DNA of 64,000 nucleotides from Croceivirga sp. (GTDB lineage Bacteria; Bacteroidota; Bacteroidia; Flavobacteriales; Flavobacteriaceae): the NCBI GenBank assembly GCA_028284665.1, contig JANQRG010000050.1, positions 62,001-126,000 of the forward strand. Reading direction: 5' to 3'. Shown piece after piece: positions 1 to 8,969 of this stretch; within the stretch, counting starts at the first letter, position 1; every line of letters begins with the position of its first letter. The notes under the pieces were generated by a model that was not told where the DNA came from, did no database searches, and saw nothing but the letters and a program-made list of their open reading frames with translations. The position numbers and the translations under genes are program-made.

Positions 1-1053
1 CTGAAAACATTTGGTAAAATACGAGGGGCTGGTAAATCCCGCATCAAATGTGGTCTGTGCTACGTTACGACCGGATTTTAACAAATCAAGTGATCGCATA
101 AGTCGGTACTCCTTGATCAAACTGTTTGGGGATAACCCTAGCAAGGCTGTACATTTTCTATAGAGTTGTGATTTGCTGGTGGACACCTTTTGTGCAAAGT
201 CGGCAATCCCAAAACCGGGATTGGTCCAATGCGAATCCAAGGTATTGAAGAGGATTTCAAGAAAATTTTCCTGCCTGGGCTTTATCCCTTTGATCTTTGC
301 GGTATCCATAAGTTTTTGCCAATCATGCCGATATAACTCCTGAATTATTGACGACAGTATGATCTGATTCTCCTTTCCAATAAAACAGAGGTATTTTGCC
401 ATTTTCACAGCGTCTCCGAAAATCATATTGTTTTTGGTAACCGGCATGCCGGCGTGTATCCCAATTCGCAAATTGAGTAACTCCCCCGCAATGTGCAGTC
501 CTTTCTGTAGGGCCAATGCACACTGAACTGCCTGAGATACCGAAACAAAGGACGCCACAAAATCCGGACCTTCCAGTTCCACCTCCCGTCCTTCATATTT
601 CCTGAGTTCGTTAGTAAGCGTATTGTCATAAAGAGAGCGCAATTGCTTTGTTTTCTCAGGTCCCATCCTATGTTTAAGCAATCGTGCATCCTCTATTTGG
701 TTTACCATGATCACCCTGAACGCAGGATCGTTAAAAATCTTAAGGTCTCCTTTGTCCAGTTGATGAAAGGTATCGGGGTCTTGTATCCTCCCAAGAAAGG
801 CCTCTACAACATTGCTATTCACCTGGATAATCTCATGTGGAATTAAACCATGTGCTCTATCGTGCATTTCACGAACCGCTTCCTTATTGGGTGCATCGAT
901 GAGACAGAAGGCACTTCCCCTTTCTTCGTCTACCCAGTAGGTCATACATCTACAGCCGTACTCGTCTTGTATTTTAAGGTCCTCCCGATGCGCTTCGGCA
1001 GCATCTTTTGCTGAAATTCCAGGAGCAATATGCAAATCCATATATATGGGCAT
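1..1053 (-). CDS. DUF4242 / nucleotide-cyclase-like / AraC-type HTH regulator (3' end outside window)
   Basis: Reading the minus strand from the ATG at 1053 gives 351 uninterrupted codons to the window edge, so the C-terminus is missing. Three parts are visible. Residues 1-90 (start MPIYMDLHIAPG) resemble the DUF4242/SCO4226-type nickel-binding ferredoxin-like fold. Residues about 145-235 resemble a class III nucleotide cyclase (LRIGIHAGMPV, then FGDAVKMAKYL). About residue 265 onward is an AraC-type helix-turn-helix (FAQKVSTSKSQLYRK, then YRLMRSLDLL). In the cyclase part the usual GDG is EGPDF and the usual VNxAxR is VKMAKYL, so I infer a degenerate, non-catalytic sensing domain. A probable transcription regulator. 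A 21-bp-spaced direct repeat upstream may be its operator. The ligand is unknown. Confidence 0.82.
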   Translation of the reverse strand, partial: MPIYMDLHIAPGISAKDAAEAHREDLKIQDEYGCRCMTYWVDEERGSAFCLIDAPNKEAVREMHDRAHGLIPHEIIQVNSNVVEAFLGRIQDPDTFHQLDKGDLKIFNDPAFRVIMVNQIEDARLLKHRMGPEKTKQLRSLYDNTLTNELRKYEGREVELEGPDFVASFVSVSQAVQCALALQKGLHIAGELLNLRIGIHAGMPVTKNNMIFGDAVKMAKYLCFIGKENQIILSSIIQELYRHDWQKLMDTAKIKGIKPRQENFLEILFNTLDSHWTNPGFGIADFAQKVSTSKSQLYRKCTALLGLSPNSLIKEYRLMRSLDLLKSGRNVAQTTFDAGFTSPSYFTKCFQ

Positions 1054-1134
1054 CGTGGTAACTATTGATTAAGTGTAGTAGTATATCAGCAATTCTCTGT
1101 CAATAACGCCATGTTTTACCTTAAAAAGTAAAAA

Positions 1135-1165
1135 AAATAGTTCAAAAACTAGTAGAAATAGTTCA
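1135..1165. promoter_or_regulatory. 10-bp direct repeat with 21-bp period, candidate AraC-type operator
   Basis: AAATAGTTCA occurs at 1135-1144 and again at 1156-1165, a start-to-start distance of exactly 21 bp (two helical turns). AraC-family dimers typically bind direct half-sites with this geometry. The pair lies 82-112 bp upstream of the start of the AraC-type gene and downstream of the P450 stop. Binding by the neighbouring regulator is inference. Confidence 0.5.
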
Positions 1166-1238
1166 CTATCAATCTTTTGAAGACAGAAGAACTGAAATCT
1201 TAGGCCGTTGTTCCGGCACTATCCTGCACAAATGCCAA

Positions 1239-2564
1239 CTACCTACTCCTTTTCCTTTGTTCAAACTGTACCACCGCATTCTTAGGTTTCAGCGTAATTA
1301 GTGGAAGGATTTCAATATCGTTGTTTACAGGTAAGATTTTTAAGTCCTGTATGAGCTCGGCAATGACCATTTGCATCTCAAACATGGCAAAATTATTGCC
1401 AATGCACATTCTCGGCCCTGCCCCGAACGGGTAATAGTAGCCCGAGTGCCTATTGGGAGCTCCTTCAAATCGTTCCGGTTGAAATTCAAGAGGGGCTTCC
1501 CAATACCTTTTGTGCCGATGGATTTCCATAATAGAAAATAGTAATGAAGTACCCTTTTCGAAATGCATTCCATCAAATTCATCTTGCTGGAGGTTCATAC
1601 GGTCAATAAAATAAGCCGGAGGATAGAGCCGCATGGATTCTTCCAAAACATTTTTTATTCCATGTTGTTGCATCAACTGTTCCATCAGACCTTGATTTTC
1701 CAACGTCCGTATCTCGTCATAGATCTTTTCCTGGTACTCCGGATGCTTTGCGAGCAATTGGCAAGTAAACGAGAGGGCATTGGCCGTGGTTTCATGGCCA
1801 GCTGTGAACAAGATCATGATCTCGTCAATCATCTGTTCTTCCCCCATTGCCGCACCGTCTTCATATCGGGCCGCTAACAACATATCCAGGAGGTCCCCTT
1901 TGGGCTCCACCACTTTTTTCCGTTCCAGGATGAGCCTTCGGATCAAGTGCCGCGCCTCCCGTACCATTTTAAAATGCTTTTCCAGAAGGCCCCCATACCT
2001 AAACCACCATCCCAGATACGGTTGTCGTAATTCGCGTACCAGCATGCGTTGCGAGGCTTCCACAACTTCCTGCAAACGATGAATCTCCTCCCGGTTTACC
2101 GCTCCGCTAAACAAAGCCTTGGCAACTACTTCAAAAGCAAGTTTGCCGAATACCGGGGTTACATTTACTTTTTCGCCCACAGGTAGTTCTGCAATTTCCC
2201 TTCGGATAGTCTGTTGCATTGTTTCCAAAAGCCGGGCCAAATGCTTTTTGTGAAAGGAGGGTTGTATTAGTTTTCGCTGTGTTTTCCAAAGGGCACCTTC
2301 AGCAGTTAACAGCCCTTTCCCGATGTACTTGGCCACCTCTTTGGTCTGAATGTCTGTTTTCGTGAAGTTTTTATGATTTTTCTGAAGCGTGTATTGCAGG
2401 AGCTCGGGATTCCTGGAAAAGATCACCCGTTTTCCAAATCCCAAATGCAGCCGGAAAGTATCTCCCTTTTTTTCAAAGTTGTCGTGGTGAAAAGGCAACG
2501 GATTTTTCACGATCTCCGGAGCCCTGACCAGGAAGTCAAAAAAAGAAACCTTAGGGATATCCAT
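1239..2564 (-). CDS. cytochrome P450
   Basis: A 441-residue soluble haem-thiolate monooxygenase with all family hallmarks: I-helix AGHETT at 255-260 (oxygen activation), ExxR at E309-R312, the PERF-type segment (FQPERF, about 361-366), and the haem loop with FGAGPRMCIG at 380-389, Cys387 being the axial ligand. Length is normal for a bacterial P450. No N-terminal membrane anchor or fused reductase is present, so electrons must come from separate partners that are not in this window. The ATG at 2564 follows the ruvB stop by 18 bp on the same strand, so the two may be cotranscribed. The substrate cannot be predicted. Confidence 0.95.
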   Translation of the reverse strand: MDIPKVSFFDFLVRAPEIVKNPLPFHHDNFEKKGDTFRLHLGFGKRVIFSRNPELLQYTLQKNHKNFTKTDIQTKEVAKYIGKGLLTAEGALWKTQRKLIQPSFHKKHLARLLETMQQTIRREIAELPVGEKVNVTPVFGKLAFEVVAKALFSGAVNREEIHRLQEVVEASQRMLVRELRQPYLGWWFRYGGLLEKHFKMVREARHLIRRLILERKKVVEPKGDLLDMLLAARYEDGAAMGEEQMIDEIMILFTAGHETTANALSFTCQLLAKHPEYQEKIYDEIRTLENQGLMEQLMQQHGIKNVLEESMRLYPPAYFIDRMNLQQDEFDGMHFEKGTSLLFSIMEIHRHKRYWEAPLEFQPERFEGAPNRHSGYYYPFGAGPRMCIGNNFAMFEMQMVIAELIQDLKILPVNNDIEILPLITLKPKNAVVQFEQRKRSR

Positions 2565-2582
2565 TGCTTTATAGGTGAAGCA

Positions 2583-3605
2583 TTAAAACAATCCTCCCTG
2601 AATTCCGCCTTTCACCCTTCCTAAATGCTTATACGCCAGTTCTGTTGCCTCACGACCTCGTGGTGTCCGCATGATGAACCCCTGTTGAATTAAAAAAGGT
2701 TCGTACACCTCTTCAATGGTCTCGGCACTTTCGGCAACAGCAGTGGCCAGGGTAGTTATCCCAACAGGGCCCCCTTTGAATTTATCGATTATGGTAGAAA
2801 GAATTTTATTGTCCATTTCATCAAGGCCATGCGCATCGACATGCAAGGCCCCTAATCCGAATTTTGAAATCGCCAGGTCAATATTACCATCGCCCTTGAT
2901 CTGAGCAAAATCACGCACCCTGCGCAATAGCGCATTGCAGATCCTGGGGGTTCCCCGGCTACGGCCTGCTATCTCTATAGCCGCCTCATTGGTAATGGGT
3001 ACTTTTAAAATGGCAGCACTGCGCTGGACAATGGTAGATAGCAATTCTGTATTGTAGTACTCCAATCTGCTGGAAATCCCAAAACGAGCGCGCATTGGAG
3101 CGGTTAATAAGCCGGAACGCGTAGTCGCCCCTACAAGGGTAAACGGACTTAGACTGATCTGTACGGTTCGGGCGTTCGGCCCGGTTTCCAACATAATATC
3201 GATCTTATAATCCTCCATAGCGGAGTAGAGATATTCCTCCACAATAGGGCTTAAACGGTGTATTTCATCAATAAACAGCACATCGCGCTCCTCCAAATTG
3301 GTTAATAGGCCCGCTAAATCTCCCGGTTTATCCAGTACGGGCCCGGAGGTCACTTTGATCCCTACCCCCAACTCATTGGCCAGAATATGTGCCAGTGTTG
3401 TTTTCCCCAAACCCGGAGGGCCATGAAACAACGTATGGTCCAGCGCTTCACCACGCATATTGGCCGCTTGCACAAATACCTTCAGGTTTTCCAAAACCTG
3501 TTCCTGGCCGGTAAAATCGTCAAAAGTTATCGGGCGTAATGCTCTTTCGATATCCAGCTCTTCCTGGGAAAAATGGCCGCTGCTTGGATCCAGATTTTCG
3601 TTCAT
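2583..3605 (-). CDS. ruvB: Holliday junction branch-migration ATPase RuvB
   Basis: A 340-residue AAA+ motor that forms hexameric rings with RuvA and drives branch migration during recombinational repair. Walker [10 protein letters not shown] is at 62-70, Walker B with [10 protein letters not shown] near 109-118, and sensor 1 GATTRSG follows. The C-terminal winged-helix DNA-binding domain ends in the typical RTPRGRxAT segment. The frame stays open to 3686, but the family start is the ATG at 3605 ([10 protein letters not shown]); the extra 27 codons would run into the promoter of the divergent acyl-CoA oxidase. ruvA and ruvC are not in the window. Confidence 0.96.
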   Translation of the reverse strand: MNENLDPSSGHFSQEELDIERALRPITFDDFTGQEQVLENLKVFVQAANMRGEALDHTLFHGPPGLGKTTLAHILANELGVGIKVTSGPVLDKPGDLAGLLTNLEERDVLFIDEIHRLSPIVEEYLYSAMEDYKIDIMLETGPNARTVQISLSPFTLVGATTRSGLLTAPMRARFGISSRLEYYNTELLSTIVQRSAAILKVPITNEAAIEIAGRSRGTPRICNALLRRVRDFAQIKGDGNIDLAISKFGLGALHVDAHGLDEMDNKILSTIIDKFKGGPVGITTLATAVAESAETIEEVYEPFLIQQGFIMRTPRGREATELAYKHLGRVKGGIQGGLF

Positions 3606-3644
3606 AACCCAAATATAAGGCAATTCCACTATACGATTTTCTAA

Positions 3645-3674
3645 TTGAAATTGCTCCCGCCCCCCGTAAATTTG
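3645..3674 (+). promoter_or_regulatory. Bacteroidetes-type promoter for the acyl-CoA oxidase gene
   Basis: TTG at 3645-3647, 19 bp of spacer, then TAAATTTG at 3667-3674, matching the TTG / TAnnTTTG consensus. The ATG lies 16 bp after the -7 box. Confidence 0.6.
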
Positions 3675-3689
3675 TCTTATTTTCATCCT

Positions 3690-5954
3690 ATGACAGTAGC
3701 TTCCTATAGTCCCGGTATTCTTCCGTATATCCCTTTCTTTTATGTGATTTGGTCGGACGATTTGCTATCGGCCTCTGAAATTCAAGTGGTGCAAACCGCC
3801 ATTGCAGCTGACCCTTCTTTAGTTCCGGAAGACAAAGCACAGTTGCTCAATTGGTTGGATAAGGCAAATCCCCCAAAAAATGGGGAAATCAAATCCTGGC
3901 AACAGTTGATTTCCAACAGCGGCGTTGCTCTGGTAGAATCTGAAACCCACCCCCTGGAGGCCTTTGCTATGAAAGTGGCTCAATTTTACAACGGCGCCGA
4001 AGGACATAATCCGCAACTCCAAACAATAGAACGCAATCTTGGCATTCAACCGAATCACTACAATCATTTGTTCCACGTAGAAGTGGTGCATCAACCCTTT
4101 GCCACCACCTATGACGGCAAAACATTGGATGCCCTGCTCAATGCAAAAGGATGGGAAGTACTACTGGAATTCCGAAAATTTTTACAACAGGCTCCTTTTA
4201 CGTGGTCCATTCAAAGAGACAAAACCGCTTTTCGACAGTTGGTTCTCGATCAATTGTTGGTATTGGCAAAAAGCGGTTGGGGCGCTTATGCCTATCCTAG
4301 TGCTAATGGTGGAAAGGAGGATTTGGAAACCTATGCTTCCATTTTCGAACATTTGGTTTTTGTAGATGGTAGTTTAGCAGTAAAATTTGGGGTTCAATTT
4401 GGACTTTTCGGGGGAAGTATTCAAAACCTCGGGAATCCTTCACAAAAGGAGCAGTACCTTACTGCTGCCGGAAACGCTACACTTCTGGGCTGTTTTGCCA
4501 TGACAGAAACCGGACATGGCAGCAATGTAAGAGGCATCAAGACCACAGCTACCTACCTACATGAAGAACGTTGTCTTGTGATACATACCCCGGGCACCAA
4601 CGACAATAAAGAATACATTGGAAATGCCTTGCATGCTACAATGGCCACGGTATTTGCGCAATTGCTGGTTAACGGGAAAAATAATGGGGTGCATGCCATC
4701 CTGGTACCGCTTAGAGATGCGAACCATGAAGAATTGGACGGGATCACTATTGAGGACAATGGCTATAAGCTGGGACTAAATGGTGTTGATAACGGGAAGA
4801 TCTGGTTTAACCAGGTAAAAGTACCGGTGGCAAACCTTTTGGATCACTATGGTGGGATAGATGAACAGGGGAACTATCATTCCAAGATAAAGAATGCGAA
4901 CAAGCGCTTTTTCACCATGCTGGGCACTTTGGTAGGTGGTCGAATTTGCGTGGCCAAGGGTGCATTAGCTGCCGCCAAAATGGCGTTGACCATAGCGGTA
5001 AAATATGGGCTCCAACGACGGCAATTCAACGACAACATCAAAATACAAGAGGACCTGCTGATGGATTACCCCAGTCATCAACTGCGATTGATCCCAAAGG
5101 TGGCCAGTTGTTACGTATATCATTTCGTATTGCAACGTGCCATGCAGGAATATGCTGGCAATACCAGTGATGACAAACGAAAAATTGAAACCCAGGTAGC
5201 GGGACTAAAAGCAATCATTTCCTGGTTTGCTACGGAGGCTATTCAGGAAAGTAGGGAAGCCTGCGGGGGCAAAGGCTACCTCCTGGAAAACCAAATTGCC
5301 GACCTCAAAAACGATTCCGATATTTTCACCACCTTTGAGGGCGATAATACCGTCCTTTTACAATTAGCGGCTAAAGGTGTACTGTCCGATTTTAATTCAG
5401 AATTCAATTCCGGTGGTTTTTCCAGTGTATTACGGTTTTTGGGTACACAACTTTCAGATAGATTCACCACTATTAATCCTGCCTATGTCAACAAGGTGGA
5501 TAGTGCACACTTATACAATCCCAAATTCCATTTGCATGCCCTTGATTTCCGGCTACGCCGATTAACCTATTCTGCTGCTTTACGGATAAAGAATTATATT
5601 AAAAAGGGGATTCCCAGCTACCAGGCATTCTTAAAAACACAGACGCATATCCTGGAGCTCGGCAAAGCCTATAGCGATGTCCTGGCAGTCAAATGGTACT
5701 ACGAAAAACTGGAGCATCTCCCCGAAGACAGCTATCGCAGCCTGCTGTATCAACTGGGCGCACTTCATAGCCTGGCTATGATCAGAGCAAATGCTACATG
5801 GTTTTTAGAACAAGGGTATTTGGGAGGCACCAAATCCAAGGCTATTCGCCAACGCGTAGAACGTTTATCTACAGAACTGAGACCTCATGTTAATGCCCTG
5901 GTTGATGGTTTTGGAATTCCGGAACAGCAGCTCGCCGCACCTATTGCCAACTAG
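3690..5954 (+). CDS. acyl-CoA oxidase / dehydrogenase family protein
   Basis: A 754-residue FAD-dependent fatty acyl-CoA oxidoreductase, far longer than the roughly 380-residue acyl-CoA dehydrogenases and with the layout of peroxisomal-type acyl-CoA oxidases. It has an N-terminal helical part, the FAD/substrate segment [12 protein letters not shown] near 268-280, a region with [10 protein letters not shown] near 520-530 and [10 protein letters not shown] near 549-558, and a C-terminal oxidase domain. It would catalyse the first step of beta-oxidation; whether the electron acceptor is O2 or ETF cannot be told. The ATG at 3690 ([10 protein letters not shown]) is preferred to an upstream TTG at 3645 because it follows a good promoter. 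The gene is monocistronic. Confidence 0.88.
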   Translation: MTVASYSPGILPYIPFFYVIWSDDLLSASEIQVVQTAIAADPSLVPEDKAQLLNWLDKANPPKNGEIKSWQQLISNSGVALVESETHPLEAFAMKVAQFYNGAEGHNPQLQTIERNLGIQPNHYNHLFHVEVVHQPFATTYDGKTLDALLNAKGWEVLLEFRKFLQQAPFTWSIQRDKTAFRQLVLDQLLVLAKSGWGAYAYPSANGGKEDLETYASIFEHLVFVDGSLAVKFGVQFGLFGGSIQNLGNPSQKEQYLTAAGNATLLGCFAMTETGHGSNVRGIKTTATYLHEERCLVIHTPGTNDNKEYIGNALHATMATVFAQLLVNGKNNGVHAILVPLRDANHEELDGITIEDNGYKLGLNGVDNGKIWFNQVKVPVANLLDHYGGIDEQGNYHSKIKNANKRFFTMLGTLVGGRICVAKGALAAAKMALTIAVKYGLQRRQFNDNIKIQEDLLMDYPSHQLRLIPKVASCYVYHFVLQRAMQEYAGNTSDDKRKIETQVAGLKAIISWFATEAIQESREACGGKGYLLENQIADLKNDSDIFTTFEGDNTVLLQLAAKGVLSDFNSEFNSGGFSSVLRFLGTQLSDRFTTINPAYVNKVDSAHLYNPKFHLHALDFRLRRLTYSAALRIKNYIKKGIPSYQAFLKTQTHILELGKAYSDVLAVKWYYEKLEHLPEDSYRSLLYQLGALHSLAMIRANATWFLEQGYLGGTKSKAIRQRVERLSTELRPHVNALVDGFGIPEQQLAAPIAN

Positions 5955-6115
5955 GGCCTGTTAACACTAAGCCTAAAAGTGGCTTTTTCGCCCTTTTTCC
6001 GTATTTCTTCGTTCTTTTTTGGATACGTAACCCGCTATGCTTACCAAAAAAAGCCTCGAAATCCGGAAAAATCATCAAAAAATCCATGATTTCTGTTTCA
6101 TGTTAACAGGCCCTA
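5952..6115. repeat. 164-bp imperfect palindrome between convergent genes
   Basis: Perfect 15-bp terminal inverted repeats (TAGGGCCTGTTAACA at 5952-5966 and its complement at 6101-6115). The two 82-bp halves align to each other end to end without gaps and share internal blocks (TTTTTCCG, ATTTC, TTTTTTGG). Both flanking genes take their TAG stop from the outermost bases. It could act as a bidirectional terminator, or be a MITE-like or REP-like fold-back element. No second copy was seen in the window. Confidence 0.7.
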
Positions 6116-6946
6116 ATCTTCTTTTTTAAGCAGCTGGGAGGTATCTAAAAATTCGGATATGGTAACTTTCGGAGTGCCATAAAGAAAGGTTCTTGCCGTC
6201 CCACTGGAATTTAAGGCAAACTTCCTGAAGGCATAAACACGAGCAAAGGACGATCCTTGAATGGTCAAGTCTACTTCGGCGGCTTCTAATTTATCGCCCT
6301 TCAGTTTGGAATTTCCAGACATGGCTGCCACCAGGTTTTCCGTGGTACCCTCAAGGGTTAGGGAAGCTGTATTTTGCAAATCCACAGCTTTTGCCCCACT
6401 CACCGCATAAATAATTGCGTTGGTTTTGTGCTTTAGCGAAACATTAAGGGAATCGATGTCCAGGTTTAAATCCATTCTACTGCTGTCCTCTCCGTTAACA
6501 TTGGCCATAAAACCGCTTACATCCAGATCCAATTGGGAATTTCCAAAAGTATTGATGAAAAGCTCATCGGATTCGATCAGGGCATCACTGAAGACTTTTC
6601 CATCCCTTTGGGTTATGGATCGTAATTCTTGAAACTCAACAGTGATCTCCAACTTTTTCTTCGATACTATCGTGTAAAAGGAGGAAATGACCAAGGTGCT
6701 ATCCAGGACCTCAAACTTTAAGACATCCACCAGATTGTCATCTGCCACCACCTCATACCCTTCGCCAAACGACTTTTTCAACCGGATCTCTAAGTTGTCA
6801 TTCAATTCAATCGCATTAAAAGGGGGAAGTGTCTCACGTACTTCTGTTACGGAGCGATTTCCTTTGATCTTGGGCTTTCGTTGTGCTAACAACGTAAACG
6901 GAATGGTTAGCGAAAGGAGCAATAACAGATGGCTTTTCATTTTCAT
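6113..6946 (-). CDS. secreted DUF2807 (head GIN domain) protein
   Basis: 277 residues. A signal peptide is clear (MKMKSH, hydrophobic core, cleavage after LLAQ at about 21). The body has the PFNAIELNDNLEIRL opening and repeated short beta-strands with alternating small polar and hydrophobic residues (NTFGNSQLDLDVSG, MSGNSKLKGD, QGSSFARV) typical of the DUF2807 right-handed beta-helix. Bacteroidetes encode many of these and their function is not established; an envelope or surface location is inferred from the signal peptide. The stop codon falls inside the terminal repeat of the 164-bp palindrome. A second ATG two codons in is an equal alternative start. Confidence 0.82.
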   Translation of the reverse strand: MKMKSHLLLLLSLTIPFTLLAQRKPKIKGNRSVTEVRETLPPFNAIELNDNLEIRLKKSFGEGYEVVADDNLVDVLKFEVLDSTLVISSFYTIVSKKKLEITVEFQELRSITQRDGKVFSDALIESDELFINTFGNSQLDLDVSGFMANVNGEDSSRMDLNLDIDSLNVSLKHKTNAIIYAVSGAKAVDLQNTASLTLEGTTENLVAAMSGNSKLKGDKLEAAEVDLTIQGSSFARVYAFRKFALNSSGTARTFLYGTPKVTISEFLDTSQLLKKED

Positions 6947-7038
6947 TGGTTTTTGGTGTCCTAAAATTTCAACGCAGTTTGGAACGATTTCATATCGCCT
7001 TCCGGTAATTTACATAAAAAAGCGTGCCAAAGTAGTAA

Positions 7039-7068
7039 CAAAAAACCCATCCGGTATTGGGATGGGTT
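7039..7068 (-). terminator. intrinsic terminator after ctaD
   Basis: On the minus strand the stem AACCCATCC / GGATGGGTT (7044-7052 with 7060-7068, 7-nt loop) is followed by a T run. It lies 27 bp beyond the ctaD stop and closes the act-cta operon. Confidence 0.8.
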
Positions 7069-7095
7069 AGTTTTCGTAATCTTTAGTTCTCCTAC

Positions 7096-8922
7096 TTAAT
7101 GATTCAGTTCTTCTTCATTTTCCTGTAGTGGAATATGTTGTGGAACAAAATCCTGACCTGGGATTATATATTCCCCGTTTTCGTAGGTCTTGCTGTAATC
7201 ATAGGCCCATCGATGTACATGTGGAATCTCCCCTGGCCAGTTGCCGTGCATGTGCTCCTGAGGTGCTGTCCATTCCAGGGTATTGGAATTCCATGGGTTT
7301 TGAGGGCCTCGTTTTCCGTAGAAAATGCTACTGATGAAATTATACACAAATACCAACTGTGCCAGACCCGCAATAAGCGCAAAAACGGTCATAAGCACTT
7401 GTACATTGGTCAGTTCATCGAACATCGGGAAGGCGGTGTTTTGATAATACCTTCTTGGCACCCCTGCCATTCCCACAAAGTGCATCGGGAAAAAGACCCC
7501 ATAGGCACAAATTGCGGTGATCCAGAAATGGATATATCCCAGATTCTTATTCATCATACGGCCCTGGAACATTTTTGGGAACCAATGGTATACCCCGGCA
7601 AAAAGCCCATATAAGGCAGATATTCCCATTACCAGGTGAAAGTGCGCCACTACAAAATAGGTATCGTGCACGTTAATATCCAGGGTGCTGTCCCCCAGAA
7701 TAATTCCCGTTAATCCTCCTGTAATGAAGGTAGACACCAAGCCAATGGAAAATAGCATCGCAGGATTCAACTGCAGATTCCCCTTCCATAAAGTGGTTAT
7801 ATAATTAAACGCCTTTACCGCAGATGGTATCGCGATCAACAATGTCGTAAAGGTAAATACAGAGCCCAGGAAAGGGTTCATCCCCGAGATGAACATATGG
7901 TGCCCCCAAACAATGGTAGAAAGAAAGGCAATGGCAAGGATAGAAGCCACCATCGCGCGATACCCGAAAATTGGTTTCCTGGCATTGGTCGCCATCACTT
8001 CGGAGGTAATTCCCAAAGCGGGCAACAGTACGATGTATACCTCAGGATGTCCTAAAAACCAGAACAGGTGCTCGAACAATACCGGTGAGCCGCCCTGGTA
8101 GTGCAGTACTTCTCCTTGAATAAAAATATCGGATAGGAAAAATGACGTTCCAAAGCTTCTGTCCATGATCAACAACAAGGCTGCGGAAAGCAATACCGGG
8201 AAAGAGATTACCCCGATGACCGCTGTTACGAAGAATGCCCAGATCGTTAAAGGTAAGCGGGTCATGGACATTCCCTTGGTCCTAAGGTTGATTACGGTAA
8301 CAATATAATTCAACGATCCCAAAAGCGAAGAGGCAATGAATATTGCCATAGACACCAGCCAAAGTGTCATTCCAGCTCCGGAACCGGGCTGTGCCATTGG
8401 CAATGCACTCAGCGGTGGATAAATTGTCCACCCTGCCGCTGCAGGCCCTGCTTCTACAAACAAGGAAATGACCATAATCAACGAAGACAAAAAGAACATC
8501 CAATACGACAGCATGTTTAGGAATCCGGAAGCCATATCCCTCGCTCCAATTTGCAACGGAATTAGGAGGTTACTGAACGTACCGCTCAATCCTGCTGTTA
8601 ACACAAAGAATACCATGATCGTTCCGTGAATGGTCACCAAGGCCAAATACACATCGGCGTCCATTACCCCATCGGGGGCCCACTTTCCTAAAAGGGCCTC
8701 GAAAATAGGAAAGGACTCTCCCGGCCAGGCCAGTTGCATCCTGAACAACAGGGACATTGCAATCCCTATGAATCCCATGATCAACCCGGTAATAAGATAT
8801 TGCTTGGCAATCATCTTATGATCCTGACTAAAAATGTACTTCGTTATAAATGTCTCCTTATGGTGATGCCCGTGATCATCATGGGCGTGGTCTTCGGCAT
8901 GTGCGTGTGCAATTGCAGACAT
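7096..8922 (-). CDS. ctaD: cytochrome c oxidase subunit I, aa3 type
   Basis: 608 residues and about 12 membrane helices: the catalytic subunit of the terminal oxidase, reducing O2 to water at the haem a3-CuB site while pumping protons. Visible signatures are FLGHPEVYI (the cross-linked His-Tyr pair and the D-channel Glu of A1-type oxidases), WGHHMF (two CuB histidines) and HDTYFVVAHFHLV (haem ligands). The N-terminus carries eight histidines within residues 6-21, before the first helix. The gene follows ctaC by 47 bp and is the last gene of the act-cta operon, consistent with the ACIII-aa3 supercomplex known from Flavobacterium johnsoniae. Confidence 0.97.
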   Translation of the reverse strand: MSAIAHAHAEDHAHDDHGHHHKETFITKYIFSQDHKMIAKQYLITGLIMGFIGIAMSLLFRMQLAWPGESFPIFEALLGKWAPDGVMDADVYLALVTIHGTIMVFFVLTAGLSGTFSNLLIPLQIGARDMASGFLNMLSYWMFFLSSLIMVISLFVEAGPAAAGWTIYPPLSALPMAQPGSGAGMTLWLVSMAIFIASSLLGSLNYIVTVINLRTKGMSMTRLPLTIWAFFVTAVIGVISFPVLLSAALLLIMDRSFGTSFFLSDIFIQGEVLHYQGGSPVLFEHLFWFLGHPEVYIVLLPALGITSEVMATNARKPIFGYRAMVASILAIAFLSTIVWGHHMFISGMNPFLGSVFTFTTLLIAIPSAVKAFNYITTLWKGNLQLNPAMLFSIGLVSTFITGGLTGIILGDSTLDINVHDTYFVVAHFHLVMGISALYGLFAGVYHWFPKMFQGRMMNKNLGYIHFWITAICAYGVFFPMHFVGMAGVPRRYYQNTAFPMFDELTNVQVLMTVFALIAGLAQLVFVYNFISSIFYGKRGPQNPWNSNTLEWTAPQEHMHGNWPGEIPHVHRWAYDYSKTYENGEYIIPGQDFVPQHIPLQENEEELNH

Positions 8923-8969
8923 AATCCAATAAGTTTTTTTAGTTTAATCTTCTTTTTCTAGCAAATATA

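Noticed and set aside
3610-3617. TATATTTG on the minus strand as a ruvB -7 box
   Set aside because: It ends only 4 bp before the ATG and lacks a TTG at the right distance; it would demand a leaderless message, which cannot be shown.
3606-3686. 27-codon N-terminal extension of ruvB
   Set aside because: The family start is the internal ATG; the extension would cover the divergent promoter.
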